A stretch of DNA of 64,000 nt from Flagellimonas sp. MMG031 (GCF_040112705.1 NZ_CP157804.1:1978001-2042000); one strand, 5' to 3'. Shown: positions 9,013 through 18,298, counted from the stretch's first letter. Notes: generated from the letters alone by a model not told the origin. Numbers and translations are program-made.

Positions 9013-9728
9013 TTATTTTTCCAACTCGGGAGATAACCTGTTCAAAATCCTATCAATGGATTGGATTACCTGAGAAATACGTGTGGTTCCCCCCGAATAG
9101 TTATCCTTGTTCAAGATTAGATTGTTTCTTGCTACAGATGACCTATCAAATATGTTAGGATCATTTACTATGACGTACTGTCTGAACTTAAAATCCTCAA
9201 TGGAAAGTTCTTTCAACAAAGGTTTCCAATCATTTAGAAATGCATACTCTACATCAATTATGGCTCGGCTTACCTGTTCCACTTCGTTTTCGTAATAATT
9301 ACTCAATAGCCTACGGAGTTTATCATCGGATACTTTATCTAGGCCATTCGATTTTAAGGTTTCGTACGAATTTGTTATGGCTGCGAACCGTTCAAACTGT
9401 AGAATATCGCCCAACCAAAATTTCAAACTGTCAGGATACTGTTCCTGTTCATGTTCCAAGATTTTAGTAATCGACGAAATGGCTTTTTCAAATTTCTATG
9501 GACCTTTTTCAAATCCATTTTATCTACTTCCAGGTTTTCGCGAATTTGTGCTAGCATCTCCTGTTCAAATGAACGGCTCTTTCTATTTTCGTTCCAATTG
9601 TTTACCTGTAGGGCAATCAATATGCCTATTACTACCAGAATGATTTCGCCAATAGCGTACTTTAGGTATTTTCCAAGGTTTCCTTCTGAAACCAACTGTT
9701 TTCTGATTCTTCTAAAGAGGGCAAACAT
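9013..9728 (-). pseudogene. DUF6090 family membrane protein, frameshifted
   Basis: Two overlapping minus-strand frames make one DUF6090-type protein. The first (from 9728) has the family hallmark: a basic amphipathic N-terminus (LFRRIRKQLVSEGN), then YAIGEIILVVIGILIALQVN as a single transmembrane helix, then a helical domain. The second (ending 9013) supplies the C-terminal 150 residues. The join is at 9484-9488: the coding strand reads TTG AAA AAG CC, whereas one extra A (six instead of five) would restore AISSITKILEHEQEQ in frame. Family members are about 240 residues, which the repaired product would match. It starts 4 bp after the esterase gene, so the two are probably co-transcribed. Function unknown. 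Real decay and a homopolymer sequencing error are equally possible. Confidence 0.8.
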
Positions 9729-9732
9729 ACTT

Positions 9733-11463
9733 CTATCGGTATCTCCAACTGGTTAAATCGGCACCTTGTGGTGCGCTTTCCGCAATGCGCTTCATGATTT
9801 TGGGCACATACATGGAATTGTACCGCAAACGGCTGATGGCGTTCGGCAGTTCTGGGTCGCCGTTCCAGCAATGTTCGGCACGGTCGCCGTACAACACTTC
9901 GCCTTCATAATAGGGCTCTGTGGTACTTTCCAAAAAGTCTTCCATCAAATAAACGGCATTGTTCAAATAGTAGTTGTCCATATCCCCGCAATAAATATGG
10001 ATCTTGCCCCGCAGTTTTGGGCCCAATTTGTCCCAATCCCGTTCCAGAATGTGCCGCAGATCGTAGTTTTCTTTCCAGTATTCGGCGACCTCGTGGTCAA
10101 TGTCTCCCGTCATTTTGTCCCAAATGCGCACAGGATAGCCATCATCACCCTGTGGGGAATAGGTCGCTTCCCAAATATCCCATTGTTGTCCCGATCGGGA
10201 TTTATCGCCCAAAACCAATTCCAGATGGTTTCCCTGTCGTAAATTGGATTGGATATCGCCCAAATAATTTCTGTGGGAGGGAACTTCCAATTGCTTGTGC
10301 TCGGAATCGTAATAATAAGCATTATCGTCTTCGTAAATATTGGTAAGGCAGTAGGCCCTAAAATCGATGGGGTCTGGACAGGCAGCAAAGCAGCCGTTAT
10401 ACTCATCCGGATATTTCACCTGCACGGCCAAGGCTTCCCATCCTCCGGTAGAACCTCCGTACAGGAATCGGGACCAACCTTCACCCATTCCCCTGAACTC
10501 TTTTTCGATATATGGGATGAGTTCATAGGTAATAGCGTCGCCATAGGGGCCTTGACTGGCTGAATTTACCGCATACGAATCGTCGTAATAGGGGGTAGGG
10601 TGCTGGATTTCTATGATGAGGAAACGCGGAAAATCCGGTTCGTTCCATCTTTTGTAAAAATCGTAGGCTTCTTGTTGCTGAATGATGTTGTACCCCTCCA
10701 AGTCAAACCGTTCTGAATATTCGGGTTCCAAATTGGGGTCGGGCGGAGTAGTCCGGAAACCTCCAAAATCGCTCGGAAAATGCCCGTGAAACACCATCAA
10801 TGGGTATTTGGCCTCGGGATGTTCTTCAAACCCTTTTGGCAACAATACGTGGGCCCCCAAATACATGTCCCTCCCATAGAATTCGGAGAGCTTTTCCGAC
10901 TTGATTTTAATATGCTTGATCCACTCGGTATCCTCGGGCTCGGGGATAGGAGGGATGACTTGATCCAAGGTTACGGAAACATTGTCGATGCCATTTTCAC
11001 CTACTGTTATTTTGAAAGGTGTACTGTACAGATTGCCGGGAGAGGTATTCCAATGTTGCCCCTCGCCATTGTCCATAGGAAGTTTCACGGTATGGCCTGT
11101 GGACAGATTGAAGGTTTCATACACGTGTAGCAAGGCCTGTACATTGTATTCGCCAGGGGGAACATCCTTTAAACTAGGGTAGGGATATCCAAAAATGGAT
11201 TCATCAAAAGTAATGGATGTCCCGGGTGCCATATTATCCACGTTCATCCCAAAAATGAGCTGGGTATTCAATCCATCATTGATTTGAAATCGGGGCTCCT
11301 TACTGTCATCAGTTGAAAGCATGAGCAATAATCGTCCATCTTTGTTCTCTGGACTAACGTTTTCATCGAAACTGACAGCAATATCAAATTTTGATTTTTC
11401 GGTCTGCGCGCAGGAAAACAACAAAATGGTGCAACAACAGATAAAAAGGGAAAGCTTGGTCAT
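9733..11463 (-). CDS. Putative esterase-family (alpha/beta hydrolase) lipoprotein
   Basis: 576 residues. Signal peptide with lipobox LLFSC (Cys about residue 18), so a surface or periplasmic lipoprotein. Residues 25-200 form an N-terminal beta-rich domain; from about 215 (YPLMVFHGHFPSDFGGF) a putative-esterase domain of the esterase D/feruloyl esterase type begins. The nucleophile elbow is YGGSTGGWEAL, and a likely catalytic His lies in RAEHCWNG near residue 530. Relatives cleave acyl esters from carbohydrates or siderophores; the substrate here is unknown. A strong hairpin just upstream (11516-11549) is the ppdK terminator, so this gene has its own promoter in the 113-bp gap. The DUF6090 remnant follows 4 bp downstream. 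Confidence 0.88.
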   Translation of the reverse strand: MTKLSLFICCCTILLFSCAQTEKSKFDIAVSFDENVSPENKDGRLLLMLSTDDSKEPRFQINDGLNTQLIFGMNVDNMAPGTSITFDESIFGYPYPSLKDVPPGEYNVQALLHVYETFNLSTGHTVKLPMDNGEGQHWNTSPGNLYSTPFKITVGENGIDNVSVTLDQVIPPIPEPEDTEWIKHIKIKSEKLSEFYGRDMYLGAHVLLPKGFEEHPEAKYPLMVFHGHFPSDFGGFRTTPPDPNLEPEYSERFDLEGYNIIQQQEAYDFYKRWNEPDFPRFLIIEIQHPTPYYDDSYAVNSASQGPYGDAITYELIPYIEKEFRGMGEGWSRFLYGGSTGGWEALAVQVKYPDEYNGCFAACPDPIDFRAYCLTNIYEDDNAYYYDSEHKQLEVPSHRNYLGDIQSNLRQGNHLELVLGDKSRSGQQWDIWEATYSPQGDDGYPVRIWDKMTGDIDHEVAEYWKENYDLRHILERDWDKLGPKLRGKIHIYCGDMDNYYLNNAVYLMEDFLESTTEPYYEGEVLYGDRAEHCWNGDPELPNAISRLRYNSMYVPKIMKRIAESAPQGADLTSWRYR

Positions 11464-11510
11464 AACGGTTGGATTTTAGATAGTTAAGATAGTCCATTCC
11501 AACCGTAAAG

Positions 11511-11549
11511 AAAAAATCCCCGACATTTAAAATTTTAAACATCGGGGAT
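11511..11549 (-). terminator. Terminator of ppdK
   Basis: On the minus strand the arms ATCCCCGA (11549-11542) and TCGGGGAT (11523-11516) enclose a near-palindromic AT-rich centre, followed by a run of T (complement of the A run 11511-11516). It lies 28 bp after the ppdK stop and insulates the downstream esterase gene. Confidence 0.9.
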
Positions 11550-11576
11550 CAAAACAAAATGGTTGGTTACATACGC

Positions 11577-14297
11577 TTACATTAGGGCGGCTTGCGCTGC
11601 AGCTACCCGTGCAATGGGTACCCTAAATGGGGAACAACTTACGTAGTTCATGCCCACTTTTTGGCAGAACGCAACCGAGCTGGGTTCACCACCATGTTCG
11701 CCACAGATACCTACTTTAAGATTGGATTTGGTCTTACGTCCCAATTGGGTTCCCATTTCCACCAATTGTCCGACACCTTCTTGATCCAATACTTCAAAAG
11801 GATCATGTTTTAGAATACCTTTTTCGAGATAGGTTGGGAGGAACTTTCCTGAGTCGTCCCTGGAGTATCCAAAAGTCATCTGGGTCAAATCGTTGGTTCC
11901 GAAGGAAAAGAAATCCGCATCTTCGGCGATCTTGTCGGCAATCAATGTGGCCCTTGGGGTTTCCATCATGGTACCTACGGAATACTCCACGGTATCCTTA
12001 CGTTTTTTAAACACCTCCTCAGCGGTGGCGTCAATTATGGCTTTTTGTTGTTTGAACTCTTCCACAGTGCCTACCAGCGGAACCATAATTTCAGGTTTTA
12101 CAATGATACCGTCTTTTTTCACTTTGAGCGCTGCTTCCAAGATGGCTTGGGTCTGCATTTCGGTGATTTCCGGATATGAAGTGCCCAATCGACAACCACG
12201 GTGTCCCATCATGGGGTTGAATTCTTCCAACTCGGCCACTTTGCTTTTTACGGCTGATAGCGAAATATGTAAATCTTCGGCCAATTCTTTTTGCGTAGCC
12301 AGTTGATGGGGTACAAACTCATGTAATGGGGGATCCAACAATCGAACGGTTACTGGATAGCCCTCCATGGCCCTAAAGATGCCTTCGAAGTCGCTGCGTT
12401 GCATGGGCAATAGTTCTTTTAAGGCCTGTCTGCGTCCTTTGACCGTGTCTGCCAAAATCATTTCGCGCATGGCCTTGATGCGGTCTACCTCAAAGAACAT
12501 GTGCTCGGTACGGGTCAACCCAATACCTTTGGCACCGAAGTTCCTGGCAACCAAAGCATCTTTTGGAGTATCTGCATTGGTTCTAACGTCTAAAGTTGCG
12601 TAGGTATCGGATAGATTCATTAAGTCAGCGAACTCACCACTAAGTTCTGGTTCTTTGGTGGCTACTTTTCCCTCCAAAATATTACCTGTGGAACCATTGA
12701 TGGAAATCCAATCTCCTTCGTGATATTCATGGTCTCCCACTTTTAGTGTTCTGTTCTTATAGTTGATTTTTAACGCTCCTGCTCCGGATACACAACATTT
12801 GCCCATTCCACGCGCAACAACGGCAGCGTGGGAGGTCATCCCACCGCGAGCGGTAACGATACCTTTGGCGATATGCATCCCTTCCACATCCTCTGGGGAG
12901 GTTTCGACCCGAACTAGAATACTGTTCTTGAACTTGGATGCTTCATCTGCAAAGAATACGATTTGACCCGTTGCAGCACCGGGAGAGGCGGGTAGCCCTT
13001 GTGCGATGACATCGGCCTCATTCAAAGCCTCAGGATCAAAGATTGGGTGTAGCAGTTCGTTGAGCTTATTGGGTTCAATGCGCTTGAGTGCTGTTTTTTC
13101 ATCGATCAATCCCTCTTTGAGGAGATCCATGGCAATCTTTACCATGGCCGCCCCGGTTCGTTTACCGTTACGGGTCTGAAGAATCCAAAGTTTACCCTGC
13201 TGGATGGTAAATTCCATGTCCTGCATGTCTTGGTAATGGGTCTCCAATTTATTTTGATATTCGAAGAGTTCCTTGTAGATGTCAGGCATCAATTCTTCCA
13301 AGGAGGGATATTTTTCCTTGCGTTCCTCTTCTTCAATTTGGGCAAGTCTCGCCCAGCGTTGGGAACCAAGCAGGGTAATTTGCTGCGGTGTACGTACTCC
13401 GGCCACCACGTCTTCGCCTTGGGCATTGATCAAGTATTCGCCGTTGAACATATTTTCACCGGTTCCGGCATCCCTGGTAAAGCAAACCCCTGTTCCGGAA
13501 TCTTCGCCCATATTACCAAATACCATGGCCTGTACGTTTACTGCGGTACCCCAATCTTCGGGATATCCGTTCATTTTACGGTAATAAATGGCTCGGTCAC
13601 CGTTCCAGCTATCAAAAACAGCAAGAATGGCTCCCCAAAGCTGGTCCCATGGGTTGGTAGGGAAGGGTTTGCCAGTTCTTTTTTTGACGATGTCCTTAAA
13701 ATCGTATACGAGATCTTGTAGGTCTTGTACGGTAAATTGGGTGTCCTGTTCGATTCTTCTCTTATCCTTTAGATGGTCGATAATCTCTTCAAAAGGATCC
13801 AAATCGTCCTTGGATTCTGGTTTAAGGCCCATGACCACACTGCTGTACATTTGGATGAATCGACGATAGGAGTCCCAGGCAAAACGCTCGTTGCCTGTCA
13901 TTTTAATGACTCCTTTTATGGATTCATCGTTGAGTCCCAAGTTCAGCACGGTGTCCATCATGCCCGGCATGGAAACCCTAGCGCCAGAGCGTACCGAAAT
14001 CAATAGTGGATTTTCATCATCTCCAAAAATGGCTCCCATAGTTTGCTCAATATTGGTAATGGCATCCCTTACCTCGGGTTCAATGCGCTTGATGACTGCT
14101 TCTTTTCCTTCCTCGTTGTATTGGGTGCATACTTCTGTGGTTATGGTAAAGCCAGGTGGCACGGGTATTCCTATTCGGCTCATTTCGGCAAGGTTGGCTC
14201 CCTTTCCTCCGAGCAGGTTCTTCATTTCGCGTCCACCATCGGCCTTTTTGTTGCCGAAGGAATAGACGCTGAGTTGATTTGCTGTGAGTGTTTCCAT
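11577..14297 (-). CDS. ppdK: Pyruvate, phosphate dikinase
   Basis: 906 residues, full length for the family. Cytosolic enzyme interconverting pyruvate + ATP + phosphate and PEP + AMP + diphosphate, linking glycolysis and gluconeogenesis. Order: N-terminal ATP-grasp domain (LLGGKGANLAEMSRIGIPVP near residues 28-47), swivelling phospho-His domain with GGMTSHAAVVARGMGKCC (catalytic His in TSHA), and C-terminal PEP/pyruvate barrel with VGICGEHGGEPSS (catalytic Cys and pyruvate-site residues). All key motifs are present. It is monocistronic: its own terminator follows, and it diverges from the YceI gene across a 332-bp gap. With lactate oxidase and the rhamnose route in this window producing pyruvate, the enzyme would support PEP formation from C3 substrates (inference). 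Confidence 0.98.
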   Translation of the reverse strand: METLTANQLSVYSFGNKKADGGREMKNLLGGKGANLAEMSRIGIPVPPGFTITTEVCTQYNEEGKEAVIKRIEPEVRDAITNIEQTMGAIFGDDENPLLISVRSGARVSMPGMMDTVLNLGLNDESIKGVIKMTGNERFAWDSYRRFIQMYSSVVMGLKPESKDDLDPFEEIIDHLKDKRRIEQDTQFTVQDLQDLVYDFKDIVKKRTGKPFPTNPWDQLWGAILAVFDSWNGDRAIYYRKMNGYPEDWGTAVNVQAMVFGNMGEDSGTGVCFTRDAGTGENMFNGEYLINAQGEDVVAGVRTPQQITLLGSQRWARLAQIEEEERKEKYPSLEELMPDIYKELFEYQNKLETHYQDMQDMEFTIQQGKLWILQTRNGKRTGAAMVKIAMDLLKEGLIDEKTALKRIEPNKLNELLHPIFDPEALNEADVIAQGLPASPGAATGQIVFFADEASKFKNSILVRVETSPEDVEGMHIAKGIVTARGGMTSHAAVVARGMGKCCVSGAGALKINYKNRTLKVGDHEYHEGDWISINGSTGNILEGKVATKEPELSGEFADLMNLSDTYATLDVRTNADTPKDALVARNFGAKGIGLTRTEHMFFEVDRIKAMREMILADTVKGRRQALKELLPMQRSDFEGIFRAMEGYPVTVRLLDPPLHEFVPHQLATQKELAEDLHISLSAVKSKVAELEEFNPMMGHRGCRLGTSYPEITEMQTQAILEAALKVKKDGIIVKPEIMVPLVGTVEEFKQQKAIIDATAEEVFKKRKDTVEYSVGTMMETPRATLIADKIAEDADFFSFGTNDLTQMTFGYSRDDSGKFLPTYLEKGILKHDPFEVLDQEGVGQLVEMGTQLGRKTKSNLKVGICGEHGGEPSSVAFCQKVGMNYVSCSPFRVPIARVAAAQAALM

Positions 14298-14629
14298 CTT
14301 TTTATCTATTAAGAGATTGATACATGCTAATTGTTCCTGTAAAATTACTGGCTAACCTATGCGCAGAATATGATATAAATCAGGATTTTGACCAAGAAGG
14401 GTTTGATAATGTGGTCTTTGAGTAGGTAAATTAAAAATGCGCCAAATTTTTGCGAAAATTTTATTCAAATGAGGTTGAAATACCATCAAAATATATTGGG
14501 AAACCAAAAAAAATAAAAAAATATGGGGTGTTTTTTCCTTTAAAATCAAGGCTTTAGGAAATAACTGACATATATCATCTTTTAAAAATATTTCGCAATA
14601 GATCTTTGTCCCATCAAAAACCAAAAACT
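14298..14629. promoter_or_regulatory. Divergent AT-rich intergenic region between ppdK and YceI gene
   Basis: 332 bp with no convincing gene; a 90-codon minus-strand frame here has no recognisable features. For ppdK a near-consensus minus-strand -7 box TAATTTTA lies at 14347-14340, about 40 bp before the start codon. For the YceI gene a GATCTTTG stretch at 14601-14608 resembles the 3' part of a Bacteroidota -7 box. Neither has a clear TTG at the proper distance, so both are tentative. Confidence 0.3.
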
Positions 14630-15232
14630 ATGCAATATCATATCACACATCGACCTTCGCTTTTAAAAGCAGTCATTTTTTGGCTATCGTTCGCCCTTGT
14701 TCCGATGGCACTTTTTGCACAAGATTTTACCCTCAATAATTCGGAAGGAGAAGTACTGGTTACAGGAACTTCCACCTTGCACGATTGGGAAGAAGTGGCA
14801 GAGCAAAAATCAGGTTCCATCAATTTGGACAAGACGGGAGAACTGCCCCAAATCACATCCTTAAAGTTTGTGGTGGAAGCGGAAAGCTTAAAAAGTGGTA
14901 AAGGAGCCATGGACAAAAACACCTATAAGGCCTTGGATACCAAAATGCACAAACAAATTGTGTTTGAGATGAAGAACGTGAAAAGCATTTCGCCCATCAC
15001 AGCCACTTCCAACAAATACAAAGTAGTGGCAACAGGCAACCTGACCATTTCGGGAAGTACCAAGACCATTGACCTACCTTTTAACCTAAGTATCAACGGT
15101 GACAAGGTGGTCCTGGAAGGCAAAAAGGCCCTGAAAATGACCGATTACAATATTGAACCTCCCAAAGCTCTTTTGGGAACGATTACCACTGGAGATGACA
15201 TCGAGGTTCACTTCAATACCGTTTGGAAATAA
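14630..15232 (+). CDS. YceI-family periplasmic protein
   Basis: 200 residues from ATG 14630 (a TTG eight codons upstream is less likely). A cleavable signal peptide ends near LFAQD. The mature part fits the YceI/lipocalin-like beta-barrel: TGTSTLHDWEE near the start, a central FEMKNVKSISP, and the closing PPKALLGTITTGDDIEVHF. YceI proteins bind isoprenoid-type lipids or quinones in a long hydrophobic pocket and are often linked to stress or respiratory functions. It sits 35 bp before the porin gene, and a more divergent relative follows that gene, so the three probably serve one envelope function. Confidence 0.9.
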   Translation: MQYHITHRPSLLKAVIFWLSFALVPMALFAQDFTLNNSEGEVLVTGTSTLHDWEEVAEQKSGSINLDKTGELPQITSLKFVVEAESLKSGKGAMDKNTYKALDTKMHKQIVFEMKNVKSISPITATSNKYKVVATGNLTISGSTKTIDLPFNLSINGDKVVLEGKKALKMTDYNIEPPKALLGTITTGDDIEVHFNTVWK

Positions 15233-15267
15233 TTTAATCTTAATACTCAACTAATAAATCTACAATC

Positions 15268-16530
15268 ATGAAAAAATACACAAAATTTGGATTGTTGGCT
15301 GCTGCTTTCCTAGTTAGCCTATCGGGATTTTCCCAAAACCGTCAACTCGACAACTTCCGTAACCCGGACAAAACAGGCATCAATGTATTTGAGGCCCCTA
15401 AGGATTCCGTTTCCACTTTCGATGGGATTAAGGTACGTGTAGGAGGATCTTCTACATTGCAATTTCAGGCTATCGACCATGAAAACTCTGGAGCTGTGGA
15501 ACTGATAGAGATCGGGAACAACTTTAACTTGGCAACGGCCAACTTGGATTTGGACGTGGCCTTGGCCAAAGGGGTGCGTATGCACTTAAGGACCTATTTG
15601 TCTTCCCGTCACCACCCAGAACCTTATGTAAAAGGCGGGTATTTTCAGGTAGATAATTTGGATTTCATCAGCCCTGGATTCTTGGAGAATGCCATGAAGT
15701 ACCTCACCATTAAGGTGGGTCACATGGAAAACAACTATGGTGATGCCCATTTTAGAAGAACGGACAACGCCCAGGCCATGCACAACCCTTTTGTAGGAAA
15801 CTTGATCATGGATGCCTTTACCACAGAGGTAGGTGGGGAAGTATACTTTAGAAAGAATGGTTTCATCGGGATGTTTGGGCTTTCCAATGGAAAATTGAAC
15901 CAAGCTGTTACCAACCCAGAGACTACAGGAGCTTCCATTTTGGCCAAATTGGGTTACGATGGTCAAATCAATGAAGATTTGCGATTGAGACTTACAGGTT
16001 CCATGTACAGCACCAACAAATCAGGAAGGGTATACCTTTACAGTGCAGACCGTGCAGGATCAAGATATTACTTGGTGATGGAGGATACAGAGGCATCTGC
16101 CACCAGCAACTTTAGGTCAGGTAGGTACAACCCAGGATTCAATAATGAAATTACTGCCTTTATGATCAACCCATTTGTAAAATACAAAGGATTGGAATTC
16201 TTTGGTACCATTGAAACTGCTTCTGGTAAGACCAATGCAGAAACCGAGGATAGAAAGGCTACTCAGTTGGCCGGTGAATTGATCTACAGATTCGGAAACA
16301 ATGAAAACTTCTATTTGGCTACCCGTTACAATACGGTAACTTCCGATGACCCTTCCGGTTCCGAAGTAACCATTGATAGATTCCAATTGGGCGGTGGCGT
16401 ATTCTTGACCAAGAACATTTTGGCAAAAATAGAATACGTAAACCAACAGTATGATGGATTCGATACCACTAGTATCTTCAACGAAGGTCAGTTTAAAGGA
16501 CTTTTGTTGGAAGCGGTGATCAGCTTCTAG
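15268..16530 (+). CDS. Outer-membrane beta-barrel porin-like protein
   Basis: 420 residues. Signal peptide MKKYTKFGLLAAAFLVSLSG..FSQ; alternating hydrophobic strands through the whole length and a C-terminal FKGLLLEAVISF with terminal Phe, the hallmark of outer-membrane barrels. Motifs such as KVGHMENNYGDAHFRRTDN resemble phosphate-selective (OprO/OprP) porins and related uncharacterised Bacteroidota porins, but specificity cannot be read off. It is flanked by two YceI-like genes (35 bp upstream, 77 bp downstream), with a hairpin after it at 16549-16578. The substrate is unknown; co-occurrence with YceI suggests a hydrophobic or respiratory-chain-related ligand, which is inference. Confidence 0.8.
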   Translation: MKKYTKFGLLAAAFLVSLSGFSQNRQLDNFRNPDKTGINVFEAPKDSVSTFDGIKVRVGGSSTLQFQAIDHENSGAVELIEIGNNFNLATANLDLDVALAKGVRMHLRTYLSSRHHPEPYVKGGYFQVDNLDFISPGFLENAMKYLTIKVGHMENNYGDAHFRRTDNAQAMHNPFVGNLIMDAFTTEVGGEVYFRKNGFIGMFGLSNGKLNQAVTNPETTGASILAKLGYDGQINEDLRLRLTGSMYSTNKSGRVYLYSADRAGSRYYLVMEDTEASATSNFRSGRYNPGFNNEITAFMINPFVKYKGLEFFGTIETASGKTNAETEDRKATQLAGELIYRFGNNENFYLATRYNTVTSDDPSGSEVTIDRFQLGGGVFLTKNILAKIEYVNQQYDGFDTTSIFNEGQFKGLLLEAVISF

Positions 16531-16548
16531 AAATTATAAATGTTCAAA

Positions 16549-16578
16549 AAGACCTAGGGCAATAATGTCCTAGGTCTT
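16549..16578. terminator. Strong hairpin after porin gene
   Basis: Perfect 10-bp arms AAGACCTAGG (16549-16558) and CCTAGGTCTT (16569-16578), extendable inward by C-G and G.T. There is no T run on the plus strand; on the minus strand it is followed by TTTTT. It may be a processing or termination hairpin between the porin and the next YceI-like gene. Confidence 0.55.
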
Positions 16579-16607
16579 GGCCATTAAAATTGTTATATTT
16601 AAGTATC

Positions 16608-17207
16608 ATGATAACCTCTATTCCACAAATAACGAAAACACTTTTCATTGGCCTCGTGCTTGTGTCTTGGTTTTCCTTTAGCGACCCTGAACGGGAAACT
16701 AAGGTAAGGGTGGAGCCACAAAGCGAGGTAGTGATCGCTGGTACTACCAATGTCAATAACTTTACCTGCAAATACAATTTACAGGAATTGGAGGTACCCA
16801 TTCGTTTGATCTACGACGAAAAATCCGAGCATATTCTTTTTAAGAATGCAGAGCTTAAATTGGTCAATGATTGTTTTGATTGCGGAGGAAAGGCCATCAA
16901 CAGGGATTTTCAAGAGTTGCTCAAAACGGAGAAGCATCCGCAAGTCGGGCTAAGATTATTGTACGTAGACCCCCCATCAGTCAATCAAAATATGGTGAGT
17001 GTTGGCTTGGAGATCAAAATCGCCGGGGTTACCCGCAAGTACCAGACCCTATTGCATTGTGAGCAAGCCAAGGATATTTGCGTAAAGGGTACTTTAGACT
17101 TGAAATTGAGTGATTTTGAGTTGAAAGCTCCCAAAAAAATGCTGGGTATGATCAGGGTAGACGACGAAATCAAAGTGCATGTTACCCTTCAAATGAGCGA
17201 AATCTAA
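16608..17207 (+). CDS. YceI-like exported protein (divergent)
   Basis: 199 residues from ATG 16608. A hydrophobic N-terminal segment (residues 9-25) acts as signal peptide or anchor. The body resembles YceI: VVIAGTTNVNNFTCKYN (compare the GTSTLHDW of the first copy), a central KIAGVTRKYQTLLHC and a closing PPKK-like APKKMLGMIRVDDEIKVHV. Unlike standard YceI it has five Cys, including DCFDCGG and HCEQAKDIC, which could form disulfides in the periplasm. It follows the YceI/porin pair and is followed by a terminator at 17232. Probably a paralogue that co-operates with the first YceI; the ligand is unknown. Confidence 0.72.
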   Translation: MITSIPQITKTLFIGLVLVSWFSFSDPERETKVRVEPQSEVVIAGTTNVNNFTCKYNLQELEVPIRLIYDEKSEHILFKNAELKLVNDCFDCGGKAINRDFQELLKTEKHPQVGLRLLYVDPPSVNQNMVSVGLEIKIAGVTRKYQTLLHCEQAKDICVKGTLDLKLSDFELKAPKKMLGMIRVDDEIKVHVTLQMSEI

Positions 17208-17231
17208 GCATTGTATGCTGTTAGAGTAAAG

Positions 17232-17267
17232 AAATCCGTTTTGATAAAATTATCTAACGGATTTTTT
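17232..17267 (+). terminator. Terminator of the YceI/porin group
   Basis: Arms AAATCCGTT (17232-17240) and AACGGATTT (17256-17264) with a 15-nt AT-rich loop, followed by TTTT. It lies 24 bp after the stop of the second YceI-like gene. Confidence 0.85.
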
Positions 17268-17349
17268 GTTTGAGCACATATTTCATAAAACCAATAATCA
17301 GTATCTTGTGTGCTACATAGATAACTGAAACTAAATTCAAACACTTCAA

Positions 17350-18216
17350 ATGAAACGATTAGTATTGACAAAGGGTATACTTGCGTTGGCCTTTGTGCTA
17401 TTGACAACCACTTTTTACGCTCAGGACAACTTTGGTGGACTTGCACTTTATACCGTTAGGGACAACATGGGAGAAGATGCTAAAGGCACTCTTCAAAAAG
17501 TTGCCGACGCGGGCTATGCTTACATAGAGGCCGCAGGCTACAATGAAGGAAAATTTTACGGAATGGAACCAGAGGAGTTCAAATCCTATCTGGAAAGTAT
17601 TGGATTGACCCCGGTAAGCACACACATGGGAATGGTTACTTTGGACAATGCTGATCAATTGATCGCCGATACCAAAGCAGCTGGCTTCACCTATTTTACC
17701 ATTCCGGTTCCACCGATGGGTATGTTCACTTTTGATCGTGAGAAGAGGACAATGGGGATGAAAGGTACCATGGAAGATTTTGCCAACGTACTGACAACCT
17801 TGGGGAAGAAATGTGAGGCGGCAGGATTAAAGCTATTGTACCACAACCATGATTTTGAATACAAGGATAATGAAGATGGCATAAAGCCTATTGACTATCT
17901 ATTGGAAAACACAGACCCGGAATATGTCAATTTTCAGATGGACCTCTATTGGGTGACGAAAGCCGGTGCTGATCCAGTGGCCTATTTTGAGAAATATCCC
18001 GGCAGGTTCAAACTATGGCATGTTAAGGATATGGACGACGAAGGGCGATTCGCCCCTGTTGGTGAGGGAAACATTGATTTTGGTAGAATTTTGAACGAGA
18101 AAGAGGCTTCGGGAATGCAAATGTATTTTGTGGAGCAAGACAGGACTTGGGACAAGGAACCATTGGAAGTGATCAAAATCAGCCATAAAGCGTTGAAAGC
18201 GATAGGGTTTCAATAA
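17350..18216 (+). CDS. Exported sugar phosphate isomerase/epimerase-like TIM barrel
   Basis: 288 residues with an N-terminal signal peptide (ALAFVLLTTTFYAQ). The rest is an AP-endonuclease-2/xylose-isomerase-like barrel: GYAYIEAAGYNEGKFYG, metal-ligand stretches LLYHNHDFEY (His/Glu), VNFQMDLYWV (Asp), KLWHVKDMD (His/Asp) and YFVEQD (Glu). This is the pattern of metal-dependent sugar isomerases/epimerases (3-keto-sugar and inositol-type relatives), which in Bacteroidota are frequently exported. Substrate unknown. It is monocistronic between a terminator (17267) and the tRNA-Arg gene. The 13-bp inverted repeat beginning at 18222 directly follows its stop. Confidence 0.87.
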   Translation: MKRLVLTKGILALAFVLLTTTFYAQDNFGGLALYTVRDNMGEDAKGTLQKVADAGYAYIEAAGYNEGKFYGMEPEEFKSYLESIGLTPVSTHMGMVTLDNADQLIADTKAAGFTYFTIPVPPMGMFTFDREKRTMGMKGTMEDFANVLTTLGKKCEAAGLKLLYHNHDFEYKDNEDGIKPIDYLLENTDPEYVNFQMDLYWVTKAGADPVAYFEKYPGRFKLWHVKDMDDEGRFAPVGEGNIDFGRILNEKEASGMQMYFVEQDRTWDKEPLEVIKISHKALKAIGFQ

Positions 18217-18221
18217 AAACC

Positions 18222-18296
18222 AATGTAAGCGGTTATGATAGCATTGCAATAAAAGGGCAAGAAATCAAAAAAATATTTTTTACAACCGCTTACATT
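18222..18296. repeat. 13-bp inverted repeat flanking tRNA-Arg promoter region
   Basis: AATGTAAGCGGTT (18222-18234) and its exact reverse complement AACCGCTTACATT (18284-18296) are 49 bp apart. The right arm ends 2 bp before the -7 box of the tRNA gene. The loop is AT-rich and contains AAAAAAATATTTTTT. It could form a large hairpin ending the isomerase transcript or act as a binding site near the tRNA promoter. Confidence 0.6.
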
Positions 18297-18298
18297 AG

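Noticed and set aside
14352..14624. 90-codon minus-strand frame in the ppdK/YceI gap
   Set aside because: AT-rich, no recognisable features, and it occupies the divergent promoter region.
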